64,000 nucleotides of DNA, from contig JAIPIB010000004.1 of assembly GCA_021734905.1 (NCBI GenBank), positions 15,024 to 79,023 of the forward strand. The letters are read 5' to 3'. The first letter of the stretch is position 1. Each line of letters starts with the position of its first letter. The position numbers and the translations under genes were made by a program. Below the pieces are notes generated by a model, which saw only the letters and a list, made by a program, of their open reading frames with translations, was not told where the DNA came from and ran no database searches. Below are positions 36,248 through 43,432 of the stretch, one piece after another. Origin of the DNA: Minisyncoccota bacterium (lineage in GTDB: Bacteria; Patescibacteria; Paceibacteria; UBA9973; UBA918).

Positions 36248-36640
36248 ATGGTAAATGAAAAACGCGGTTCTGTGATTGAAGGTTTCGTTTTTGCAGTAAC
36301 TCTTGCGGCGATTGTGGGGATTGTGTGCAAAGTTGCAATCCCTTCCGATGGTTTGAGTGCTTTGTTTGCATACCTTACTGCTGTACTGTATGGGGCAGCA
36401 GTGTATGAGCTCTGGGTTTTCCTCATGAACAACTGCTCATCCCTGGTATGGGAAGACGGCGCCGAACCAGTCGAATTGGACCTAAGACAGACAATCATCG
36501 CGCCATTCCTGCCTATTGCAGTTCTTCTTGCGGTATTTGCCATAGCCATTTTGTTTTTGATGGCGTACTTAAAGTACTTGTACGACAAAGCCCAAGGTCG
36601 CCATGATGTGGTAACGAAAAATCCCCCGACTACAAGTTGA
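36248..36640 (+). CDS. small membrane protein, unknown function
   Basis: 130 residues from ATG 36248, fixed by AAGGAG at 36235-36240 with a 7-nt spacer (an in-frame GTG one codon upstream is less well spaced). Three hydrophobic helices (GFVFAVTLAAIVGIVC, LFAYLTAVLYGAAVYELWVFL, FLPIAVLLAVFAIAILFLM). No function recognised. SD-led, own terminator. Confidence 0.6.
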   Translation: MVNEKRGSVIEGFVFAVTLAAIVGIVCKVAIPSDGLSALFAYLTAVLYGAAVYELWVFLMNNCSSLVWEDGAEPVELDLRQTIIAPFLPIAVLLAVFAIAILFLMAYLKYLYDKAQGRHDVVTKNPPTTS

Positions 36641-36658
36641 CCGAACACATCTCAGTAG

Positions 36659-36693
36659 AAGGCGCAGTTGTCCACCAACTGCGCTTTGTTTTT
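36659..36693 (+). terminator. terminator
   Basis: AAGGCGCAGTTG / CAACTGCGCTTTG then T5. Confidence 0.85.
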
Positions 36694-36737
36694 ATATTAA
36701 ATCGAACACATGAGACTGTATACTATATATAGTTACT

Positions 36738-37400
36738 ATGATACGCAAATCTGCACAGTATGAACAGGCAAAAGAACTACGAATGCGTGGTTTTACATAC
36801 GCCGAGGTTGCAAAGATTGTCGGTGTCGCTAAAAGCACTGTTTCTCTATGGTTTTCACGTGAAACATGGTCTGCGAATGTTGCAGAAGACAACACGAAAC
36901 GTGCGGCGAAGGAAAATAAAAAACGTATTACTCTTCTAAACAAAGCCCGAAGTAACCAATTTAGAAAGCTCTATACGGAAGCTGAGCGTTCAGCAACTAC
37001 AGAATTTAAACATTATAAGAGCAATCCCCTTTTTATAGCTGGTCTTATGCTTTACTTGAGTAAGGGGGATCATTCAAACAGTCCAGTGATTTGTATTTCA
37101 AGCTCACGTAAGGAAATTCATCGCTTATTCATTAGGTTTTCAACTGAATTTCTTGGTGTTCAAAAAGAAAAAATGAGATTTTGGTTATTACTTAATTCAA
37201 GCCATTCAGCCGAGACATGTTCACGTTCATGGTCGAAGGAGATAGGTCTTTCCGTGAAACAGTTTCACAAGAATCAGATTACTAAGAACAATAATATAGG
37301 TAGTACATTGCATGATGGTGTTGGAAATACTATAATCGGAGGCACACTCATGAAGAAAAAGCTTCAGAAGTGGGTTGAAACAGCTCTTTTGGAGCTGTAG
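36738..37400 (+). CDS. HTH protein with LAGLIDADG-like homing-endonuclease fold
   Basis: 220 residues. Residues 1-45 form a homeodomain-like helix-turn-helix (MRGFTYAEVAKIVGVAKSTVSLWF). From residue 100 the pattern GLMLYLSKGDHSNSPVICIS...RLFIRFSTEFLGV...SRSWSKEIGLSVKQFHK resembles LAGLIDADG-type endonuclease domains, with the usual acidic GEG replaced by SKGD. TATACT (36719-36724) precedes the ATG. The gene ends 9 nt before tRNA-Gly(GCC), whose promoter overlaps its last codons. It could be a regulator or a tRNA-linked mobile endonuclease. A parS-like 16-mer lies inside (36851-36866). Confidence 0.6.
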   Translation: MIRKSAQYEQAKELRMRGFTYAEVAKIVGVAKSTVSLWFSRETWSANVAEDNTKRAAKENKKRITLLNKARSNQFRKLYTEAERSATTEFKHYKSNPLFIAGLMLYLSKGDHSNSPVICISSSRKEIHRLFIRFSTEFLGVQKEKMRFWLLLNSSHSAETCSRSWSKEIGLSVKQFHKNQITKNNNIGSTLHDGVGNTIIGGTLMKKKLQKWVETALLEL

Positions 37401-37409
37401 ATCACATAT

Positions 37410-37480
37410 GCGGCCATGGTTAAGTGGTATAACGAGTCCTTGCCAAGGATTAGTCGGGGTTTCGATTACCCCTGGCCGCA
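37410..37480 (+). tRNA. tRNA-Gly (anticodon GCC)
   Basis: Acceptor GCGGCCA / TGGCCGC, anticodon stem AGTCC / GGATT with loop TTGCCAA (anticodon GCC), T arm GGGGT-TTCGATT-ACCCC. CCA not encoded. A short terminator (CCCCGAAAGGGGTTTTT, about 37487-37504) follows. Confidence 0.93.
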
Positions 37481-37505
37481 CAAAATGCCCCGAAAGGGGT
37501 TTTTC

Positions 37506-37652
37506 TGTGGCCAGGAGAAAGGTGCCGTGCACCTTTCGTGGTAATCGAAACCGCCGGAACGATGTGAGGTACGAACAAGTGAGGCGTGACCCGTGGCACT
37601 TATGAGCGTAGCGAATTAGTGACCATCAGGTTTCAATTACCCCTGGCCGCAC
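37506..37652 (+). repeat. tRNA-mirror element B at tRNA-Gly(GCC)
   Basis: Inverted acceptor copy TGTGGCCAGG (37506-37515), an inserted hairpin GAAAGGTG-ccgtg-CACCTTTC (within 37516-37539), inverted T-arm copy GGTAATCGAAACC (37540-37552), a 76-nt interior, then a direct copy of the tRNA 3' end (37629-37652, one mismatch). The inserted hairpin splits the tRNA copy at the acceptor/T-arm junction, as in the Gly(TCC) element. Confidence 0.85.
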
Positions 37653-38020
37653 CATTAGATAAGTCGGGCTTTTGCCCGGCTTTTCTAATGGTGGTGGGTA
37701 ATTGAAAAAGCTTTTAAGTTAGATTGTGAGGCGTATGCCGAAGCAATCTAGCCAAAAGGTGTACTGAAGCAGTATGCTTTCGATTCTTCTTACAGAAGCT
37801 GTCTACTTTGCGGGTGTGGAACACCTCACAAAGTCTTGCGGAATGATGTTAAATCATTCCTCACCCTGGCCACACCATGTGTAGAATAGGCGGGAGGCTG
37901 TGAGACCGCAAAGTGGAGCTAACAGTGAAATGCCGACTCATAGTACAATTACCCAAGTAACCACCCTTTCCACGGGTGGTTTTTATAAAAGACATCTTTA
38001 AGGACATTCAGATTTTTGAG
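37653..38020 (+). repeat. second, degenerate tRNA-mirror unit and flanking non-coding DNA
   Basis: After element B comes a hairpin (GTCGGGC/GCCCGGC), an inverted T-arm copy (GTGGGTAATTGAAA, about 37694-37707), core hairpin AGATTG...CAATCT, then GTGTACTGA-AGC-AGTAT-GCT-TTCGATT, and finally a degenerate direct tRNA end (CACCCTGGCCACACC, about 37863-37877). From there to 38020 I see only a hairpin near 37960 (ACCACCC/GGGTGGT) and no gene. Confidence 0.6.
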
Positions 38021-38023
38021 TGG

Positions 38024-38066
38024 AAAATGTTGAAAACTGGGGAAAACTAAGTTGATATGTGGATAA
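38024..38066 (+). other. DnaA-box-like cluster (candidate origin element)
   Basis: An exact DnaA box on the minus strand (TGTGGATAA, 38058-38066) is preceded by related 9-mers (GTGGAAAAT, TGTTGAAAA, TGGGGAAAA) in AT-rich DNA, 90 bp before the parS cluster. Confidence 0.4.
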
Positions 38067-38155
38067 AGGACACAAATTTATAATAAAATGTCCTTAAAAA
38101 ATGGCTTAAGATATATGGATCGTCAAAATCCAAGACATCTACCGCAATATGTGCA

Positions 38156-38783
38156 TGTTTCACGTGAAACATTTACGATTTGTGCCTATACACTATATAG
38201 TTTCATATGAAACCACATGGCAAAACACAATGAAATTGGTAAATTAGGAGAGGATTTGGCCGCAAAATGGCTTAGAAATATAGATTTTGCAATTCTGGAA
38301 AGGAACTACCTTAAAAAGTATGGAGAAATTGATATTGTTGCACGTGAAACAGAAATAATTCACTTTATTGAGGTTAAAACTGTTTCATATGAAACAAAGC
38401 GTATACTTGAAGACTCTGTTTCTCGTGGAACGTGGCGCCCTGAGGAAAATGTTCATTTTGAGAAACAAAAACGACTTGCGCGGACCATTGAGGCATGGAT
38501 TCATGAAAATGAATATTATGGTGACTGGCAAATTGATGTCCTTACGGTACGAGTAGTTCCACGTGAAAAGTTTGCTAGTTTTATGATGATCGAGAACGTG
38601 ATATTTGAATAGTTCCATGTGGAACAAAGGAATAACGTTCCACGTGAAACACATAATCTAATTATGTGACTAAAAATCAATGTTTTGAGTTTAGTTAACA
38701 TAGGTCTGGCCTATGTAACTATTTTTGAGTAGTAAAACAGTATGTTTCATATGAAACGTACCGTTTGTGTTCCGTGTGGAACA
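38156..38783. other. cluster of ten ParB parS-type palindromes
   Basis: Perfect parS TGTTTCACGTGAAACA at 38156-38171. Variants at 38199-38214, 38336-38351 (one mismatch), 38381-38396 (TGTTTCATATGAAACA), 38417-38432, 38555-38570, 38611-38626, 38636-38651, 38743-38758 and 38768-38783. The array runs through the yraN gene and its flanks. No parA or parB gene is in the window. Confidence 0.8.
38217..38612 (+). CDS. YraN/UPF0102 family endonuclease-like protein
   Basis: 131 residues. IGKLGEDLAAKWL, YGEIDIVARETEIIHFIEVKT and the C-terminal WQIDVLTVRV are the family signature; E-x-D and E-V-K form the nuclease-like active site. The role in the cell is poorly defined (linked to recombination/DNA uptake by neighbourhood in other bacteria). 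ATG 38217 is chosen; an ATG at 38207 is out of frame and stops at once. Its coding DNA carries several parS-like sites, so the sequence is under two constraints. Confidence 0.9.
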   Translation: MAKHNEIGKLGEDLAAKWLRNIDFAILERNYLKKYGEIDIVARETEIIHFIEVKTVSYETKRILEDSVSRGTWRPEENVHFEKQKRLARTIEAWIHENEYYGDWQIDVLTVRVVPREKFASFMMIENVIFE

Positions 38784-38784
38784 A

Positions 38785-39400
38785 TTACAAGATTTTTCTT
38801 ATTTCTTCGTTGATTTCTGGGAATTCAGGTCCAATAAAGTGTCCTCGGTCTGTGAAGGTTATTAGTTTTGCAGTAGGGATGTTTTGCTTGAAATACTCAG
38901 CGTGGGTAAATGGGACGAGGTGATCGTCGGTTGAGTGGTATATTAAGATCTTTTGCACTTTCTTTTCTAGAATCCCTATATTTTTGATGTCAAAATCAAA
39001 ATCATTGCAGTCCCTGTACCCATATTCCTTATTACTAAAGGGTGTAGCGACAAGAAAAAGCGCTTTAATAGGGGAAGGGTACATCGTTTTCGAGCAAATA
39101 TTTCACCAAAAAGTATCCTCCTTGAGAATGTCCTATAAGAATGACCTCGCCTGTAAGAAACTCAAAGTATCGTTCAAATCATATTTTCCACTCAATGTAC
39201 TTCGCGTTTTGCTTGTTGGGCATCGTGGGTAAGAATACATCATGATTTGATCCAAATTCTTCTCGAATTGTGTCTTTCCACCGTTTGGCATGTTCGTGGC
39301 CGAAGAGGTCGTAGATTGGCTCATTTCATAAGTATCCAAGAAAATCCTCGTATTTGTTAAAGGATTCAGCACCGTGAACAATTAATATTTGAGTTTTCAT
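38785..39400 (-). pseudogene. decayed RBBP9/YdeN-like serine hydrolase
   Basis: From ATG 39400 the frame encodes MKTQILIVHGAESFNKYEDFL, the nucleophile segment VILIGHSQGGYFL and, after a frameshift near 39080, ALFLVATPF, IYHSTDDHLVPFTHA (Asp) and RGHFIGPEF (His). Two in-frame TGA codons interrupt it (near 39328 and 39181). The second, in YIEWKI-TGA-FERY, aligns with Trp in the intact paralogue at 42812 (KYEEWKIWFER). Two stops and a shift make a pseudogene most likely; a donor reading TGA as Trp is the alternative. Confidence 0.75.
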
Positions 39401-39464
39401 GGTATAAAAAGTGTAGCACAGCTTTAAAGGTCGCGTGTTTATTGTACAAAAACAGAAACCGCCA

Positions 39465-39505
39465 CCAACATTGATGACGGAATCCGTCGGATGTTGTGGC
39501 GGTTA
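39465..39505 (-). terminator. terminator overlapping the stop of the 129-residue gene
   Basis: On the minus strand AACCGCCACAACAT pairs with ATGTTGGTGGCGGTT, then a T-rich tract. Confidence 0.75.
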
Positions 39506-39892
39506 TGCCCGTTGAAGGGCTTGGACTTGTTGTGGCTGGGTTGCGGGTCGTACGGGACTTCTTTGACTTGGACGTTGTATTTCGTCTCCAGAATGCTCAA
39601 AAAGCGGAAGTTGCCCCATCCGTTCTTCGTTTTCGGCTATCCATTTTGATAACTTAATGTATGGGCAGGAAGCCCAAAAAGCCTCCCATAAGAAACCTGC
39701 GCCCATCAAAAAGGCAAATGCAACAGCCACGTATTTCCAGGTGCCTTCACTGGTTGAGGTCAGGAATGGTGTGACTCCAACAAAGAGGCTTGCGAGCACC
39801 AATTCGGGCAAAGTTGCTGTGAATCCTCGAAGAAAGAGCAGTTCGGAGCCGGAAAATTCGATCCCCGTTGTAATGCCAAATTTAAGTTTCAT
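39503..39892 (-). CDS. small membrane protein, unknown function
   Basis: 129 residues from ATG 39892 (MKLKFGITTGIEF), set by AAGGAGG upstream; the longer frame has no ribosome site. Two transmembrane helices (LPELVLASLFVGVTPFL and YVAVAFAFLMGAGFLWEAF) and a polar Pro/Gln-rich C-terminus (SPVRPATQPQQVQ). Not recognised. SD-led with its own terminator. Confidence 0.6.
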   Translation of the reverse strand: MKLKFGITTGIEFSGSELLFLRGFTATLPELVLASLFVGVTPFLTSTSEGTWKYVAVAFAFLMGAGFLWEAFWASCPYIKLSKWIAENEERMGQLPLFEHSGDEIQRPSQRSPVRPATQPQQVQALQRA

Positions 39893-40036
39893 GGAAAACC
39901 CTCCTTGAAAAATTGTAAGTGGAGCTACGTTACTGTATATATTATGCAGGAGATAATGTATTTGGTCAACCAAGCAGTATGTGGTTAAAATTATCTTTAT
40001 CTATGTAGGTGCAATATAATTTTGATATAATCGAGT

Positions 40037-40468
40037 ATGATTTTTAAGAAGGAACCAGTTGATTTTAAAACTAAAATGGACGTTGTCGCATGTTATGTTC
40101 AACATAAAGGGAAGTTCCTTTTGCTCAAGAGACAGCCCCATAAGTCGCATGGTGGGAAGTGGGGTCTTCCGGCAGGGAAGGTAGGTGTGGGGGAAAGTTA
40201 CGAGAGCGCTGTCGTAAGAGAAGTATCTGAAGAGACAGGTATTGAAATTAAAAAAGAAGATTTTAAACAACTTCAAACATTGTGGGTACGGATTGAAGGT
40301 TTGGATTTTCAGTATCACACGTTTGCAGTAGAACTTGCTTCTTTGTTAGAGATAACCCTTAGTGATGAGGAACATCAAGAGTATGTTTGGGTATCACCAG
40401 AAGAATCACTTCAAGTTGATACGATTCATGATTTAAGAGAATGTACGAAACTGTTTTTTAGTCTCTAA
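40037..40468 (+). CDS. NUDIX hydrolase
   Basis: 143 residues. The Nudix box GKVGVGESYESAVVREVSEETG matches G-x5-E-x7-REUxEExGU with all catalytic acids (near residues 48-70). Such enzymes hydrolyse nucleoside diphosphates linked to other groups, often for pool cleaning; the substrate is not predictable here. TATAAT ends 5 nt before the ATG, suggesting a leaderless mRNA. Confidence 0.93.
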   Translation: MIFKKEPVDFKTKMDVVACYVQHKGKFLLLKRQPHKSHGGKWGLPAGKVGVGESYESAVVREVSEETGIEIKKEDFKQLQTLWVRIEGLDFQYHTFAVELASLLEITLSDEEHQEYVWVSPEESLQVDTIHDLRECTKLFFSL

Positions 40469-40510
40469 ATCATTCCTTCGTGGTTGATTTTTTTAAGGTA
40501 TACTTCGTGT

Positions 40511-41071
40511 ATGAATATAATTTTTCTTATCATAGTTTTTCTTCTCGGGGTTGGGACGTATGCGGGCGTTAATTATCTAAATGACAAAAACCCTGTAGAC
40601 TCAAGTATCGATACTGTTGAGATGATACCTAGTGAAAAAGCTGATATAAAGGTGGCTGAGCCAGCCGAAGAGACAAAAACTACTGTGTCCAAAGGTAGCC
40701 CAACGATAGATCTAAGTAATCAAGGGCTCGTCAAAGTCCAAGGATCTATTTTTGATAAAATAAACACGGAAGTACTCAATCTTTCAAACAATAACCTCAG
40801 TGGGTCATTGTCATCAGAGATCGGGCACTTAAAAAATCTCCGCATTTTGGATCTCAGCAACAATAACTTCACCGGTGTGCCGGCAGAAATTGGACAACTT
40901 TCGAATCTCGAAGTGCTTGATTTGTCAGGGAATCCAATCACCGGCCTTCCGTATGAGCTTGGAAACCTTAAGAATTTGAAAATCCTTGATCTCAGAAATA
41001 CCAATTATTCAGAGCAGGACCTCACGGTCATTAAAGCAGGACTTCCTCAAAATATTGAAATCCTTAAATGA
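40511..41071 (+). CDS. exported leucine-rich-repeat protein
   Basis: 186 residues from ATG 40511 (MNIIFLIIVFLLGVGTYAG, signal anchor), with TATACT 6 nt upstream. After a Lys/Glu/Thr-rich spacer come four or five LRRs (LNLSNNNLSGSL; LRILDLSNNNFTGVP; LEVLDLSGNPITGLP; LKILDLRNTNY). Probably an extracytoplasmic binding protein. Partner unknown. Confidence 0.8.
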   Translation: MNIIFLIIVFLLGVGTYAGVNYLNDKNPVDSSIDTVEMIPSEKADIKVAEPAEETKTTVSKGSPTIDLSNQGLVKVQGSIFDKINTEVLNLSNNNLSGSLSSEIGHLKNLRILDLSNNNFTGVPAEIGQLSNLEVLDLSGNPITGLPYELGNLKNLKILDLRNTNYSEQDLTVIKAGLPQNIEILK

Positions 41072-41077
41072 GAATAA

Positions 41078-41165
41078 GGAACACTGAAACTTACAGTTTC
41101 AGTACCCATTCAGGATAATCTTCTTCGCTTCACTCGAAAAGATATCTCTGAATAGCTTCAGTTCC
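41078..41165 (-). repeat. tRNA-mirror-type core near tRNA-Pro
   Basis: Read on the minus strand: outer arm GGAACTGAA, inner imperfect stem CTATTCAGAGATATCTT / AAGATTATCCTGAATGG, then GTACTGAAACTGTAAGTTTC (identical to part of element A), then outer arm TTCAGTGTTCC. The closing arms here are not tRNA sequence. Confidence 0.6.
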
Positions 41166-41230
41166 ATATTGTCGTGGAGTCAGGGATCTTTCATTACATG
41201 AACGGTTCAGGTTGTATGACCGTTTCTTCT

Positions 41231-41340
41231 TTTAGTATTTGTCGGGGAGCCGGGTGAGACAGTCCTGGAGGCTGTCGCAAGACCTTGAGCAGTTGTTGCG
41301 AAAGGTGTACAGCGTCTGTAAGACGGAATCCGGACCACTC
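41231..41340 (-). repeat. split copy of the tRNA-Pro 3' part
   Basis: On the minus strand GAGTGGTCCGGATTC (3' end of anticodon arm to T loop) is followed by an insert of about 68 nt with three hairpins, then CCCGGCTCCCCGAC (T arm and acceptor). The copy of tRNA-Pro is interrupted in the T loop. Confidence 0.65.
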
Positions 41341-41408
41341 CTTTCTCCGAAAGCCACAATAATCTCCCAGATTATTGGTTCAATTTGGTGTCTTTGTCCT
41401 AGTCTGGG

Positions 41409-41479
41409 TCGGGGAGCCGGGAATCGAACCCGGACCACTCGGTCCCAAACCGAGTACACTACCACTATGCTACACCCCG
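41409..41479 (-). tRNA. tRNA-Pro (anticodon TGG)
   Basis: Minus strand: acceptor CGGGGTG / CTCCCCG (one T-T mismatch), anticodon stem CTCGG / CCGAG with loop TTTGGGA (anticodon TGG), T arm CGGGT-TCGATTC-CCGG. CCA not encoded. An imperfect inverted repeat (around GGTTCAATTTGGTGTCTT, 41378-41395 and 41504-41521) brackets the gene. Confidence 0.88.
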
Positions 41480-41523
41480 ACCAAGACAGGGACGAGATCT
41501 AAGACCAAGACACCAAACTGAAC

Positions 41524-41560
41524 CCCAAACCGAGTACACTACCACTATGCTACACCCCGA
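41524..41560 (-). repeat. partial copy of tRNA-Pro 5' half
   Basis: 37 bp identical to the tRNA-Pro segment from the acceptor through the D arm into the anticodon loop (41444-41480), lying 44 bp upstream of the intact gene. Confidence 0.8.
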
Positions 41561-41570
41561 TGCAGCGAGA

Positions 41571-41679
41571 GAAGTCACAAGGCTGTAATTCACTCTCGCA
41601 AATATCTTAAATCAAAGTTTACTTGGATTTAAGATATTTGCGAGAGTGAAAGTATGCTTTGCATACGCCTTGTGACTTC
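41571..41679. repeat. large cruciform next to tRNA-Pro
   Basis: Outer perfect 12-bp stem GAAGTCACAAGG / CCTTGTGACTTC encloses a perfect 23-bp stem (41591-41613 with 41626-41648, 12-nt loop) and a small hairpin GTATGC-ttt-GCATAC (about 41652-41666). The layout matches the three-hairpin tRNA-mirror elements, including an AAATATC/GATATTT stretch in the long stem. The following 41680-41880 holds no gene I can support. Confidence 0.75.
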
Positions 41680-41894
41680 CGAGCAAAGAGGGAATGTATC
41701 GAGCCGTCAGGCGAGGATACACCTCAACTTACCCAATTACGAAATCAGAATGTCTAACTTCGTGACCACGATAATACCATCCGTAGGCTAAAAATGCGAA
41801 TACCAGCCCATGTGTTTGAAGAAGATTCATGAGTGTCACATTCTAGGAATTTAGTATTTTTGGATGTATTCAAAACTCTGTTACAATACCGCCG

Positions 41895-42815
41895 ATGATT
41901 ACACATTATTTTAAGACAACAGAGGATACACAGCTTTCCACATGTCCTGAACCAAGAGTTGGAATCTGGACGCATGTTGTTGCTCCGAAAGAGGAGGAGC
42001 TTGAGGCACTTTCGGAACTCTATGGACTTGATGAAACAATTATCAAGGACATTGAAGACTTTTTTGAGGTGCCCCGTTTTGAACAAGAGGGAACTGCTTC
42101 ATACTTTTTTACGAGATACCCCTATGATCTTGAAGATATTGATATTGATACAGTACCTATTCTGATCGTTCTCGGTGAAACATTTTTGATCACCATAGCA
42201 GAACAGGAAGTGCCGTTTTTAAAACCTTTTTTAGATGGGAAGAGAATTTTTTCTACAACACATAAAACAAAATTGTTTTTGGAATTTGTATCAGAACTCA
42301 TGATTACTTATGAGCGTAAACTGACACGAACACGAAAGATGGTGCTCCGAGACACGGGAAGAGTTCGATCAATTAAAGCTCGAGATATTCAGAGGCTGGT
42401 ATTTTTTGAACAGGAAATCAATGAGACTATCTCAGCGCTTGTTCCAACACATGATTGGCTGAAGCAACTTACCAAAGGGAATTACATTCAGATGTTTAGT
42501 GAAGACCGCGAACTTCTTGAGGATCTTCTCATTGCGAACAATCAGTTAGTTGATTCATCAAAGTCGATTCTCAAGACAATTCAAAATATTCGTGGAGCAA
42601 GTGAATCGATCCTGACACAGAAATTGAATAGCACTATCAGAATGCTTACAGGATTGACGATTGTTCTTACTATCCCAACACTGATCTCGTCACTGTTTGG
42701 TATGAACGTACCACTTCCATTGCAAAACAACCCATATGGCTTCTGGTTAATCATTACAATCATTGTTGTGGCGGTAGCGTTCACAATCTACTTCTTACGT
42801 AATCGTTGGATATGA
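41895..42815 (+). CDS. corA: CorA-family Mg2+ transporter
   Basis: 306 residues. A soluble N-terminal domain, a long helical stalk, then two C-terminal transmembrane helices separated by the CorA signature FGMNVPLP. The first helix is TGLTIVLTIPTLISSLFGM. CorA forms pentameric divalent-cation channels in the inner membrane. TACAAT ends 7 nt before ATG 41895 (leaderless). Its TGA overlaps the next ATG (ATGA), coupling it to the hydrolase gene. Confidence 0.92.
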   Translation: MITHYFKTTEDTQLSTCPEPRVGIWTHVVAPKEEELEALSELYGLDETIIKDIEDFFEVPRFEQEGTASYFFTRYPYDLEDIDIDTVPILIVLGETFLITIAEQEVPFLKPFLDGKRIFSTTHKTKLFLEFVSELMITYERKLTRTRKMVLRDTGRVRSIKARDIQRLVFFEQEINETISALVPTHDWLKQLTKGNYIQMFSEDRELLEDLLIANNQLVDSSKSILKTIQNIRGASESILTQKLNSTIRMLTGLTIVLTIPTLISSLFGMNVPLPLQNNPYGFWLIITIIVVAVAFTIYFLRNRWI

Positions 42816-43432
42816 ATATAGAGAAGAAACAAATTGTATTCATTCACGGTGGAAATGCATATAGCGAGTATAAAAATTTTCTTGAATGGCTACGCGTAAA
42901 AGAAATTGAAGACCCGCTTGAAGAAGGTGTTTTTAAAAAATGGCAACCAACGTTGCGTACATCACTTTCGCAATCATATGACGTTTATTACCCAGCAATG
43001 CCGAATAGTAAAAATGCGAAGTATGAGGAGTGGAAGATATGGTTTGAGCGGCATCACGCGTTTCTCCGGGACGGCGTCACTCTCATAGGGCACTCGCTCG
43101 GGGGATACTTTTTGGCAAAGTACCTTAGTGAAGAAAAAATGCCAGTTTCGGTACACGCGCTGTATTTCCTCGCGGCACCTTTCGAGAATGATGATTTTGG
43201 TGGGGAAGATGGAGGAGACTTTGCGTTTGATTCACAAAATCTCCATCGACTTGCTCTGCAAGTCGATGGAGTGTACATTTTTCATTCCAAAGATGACTCT
43301 GTTGTTCCATACACACACGCACTAAAGTATGCAGAAGCACTCCCCGGTGCAGAGCTTGTATCATTTGAAGATAAAAATCATTTTCTCCATGAAAAATTTC
43401 CTGAAATTATTGAACATATTCAGAAACATTAA
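42812..43432 (+). CDS. RBBP9/YdeN-like alpha/beta serine hydrolase
   Basis: 206 residues from ATG 42812 (MNIEKKQIVFIHGGNAYS), overlapping the corA stop. Nucleophile GHSLGGYFL near residue 95, Asp in HSKDDSVVPYTHA and His in DKNHFLHE complete the triad. The substrate is unknown. A broken paralogue lies at 38785-39400. Its stop overlaps the stop of the convergent TrmB-like gene by 4 nt. Confidence 0.85.
   Translation: MNIEKKQIVFIHGGNAYSEYKNFLEWLRVKEIEDPLEEGVFKKWQPTLRTSLSQSYDVYYPAMPNSKNAKYEEWKIWFERHHAFLRDGVTLIGHSLGGYFLAKYLSEEKMPVSVHALYFLAAPFENDDFGGEDGGDFAFDSQNLHRLALQVDGVYIFHSKDDSVVPYTHALKYAEALPGAELVSFEDKNHFLHEKFPEIIEHIQKH

Noticed and set aside
38156..38783. CRISPR array
   Set aside because: The repeated palindromes have irregular spacing, sit partly inside a coding gene and match the ParB consensus; there are no uniform spacers or cas genes in the window.
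38785..39400. Genome-wide UGA recoding (as Trp or Gly)
   Set aside because: xth, corA, the sigma factor and other intact genes end in TGA at the expected protein length, so TGA is a normal stop; the interrupted gene is better explained by decay.
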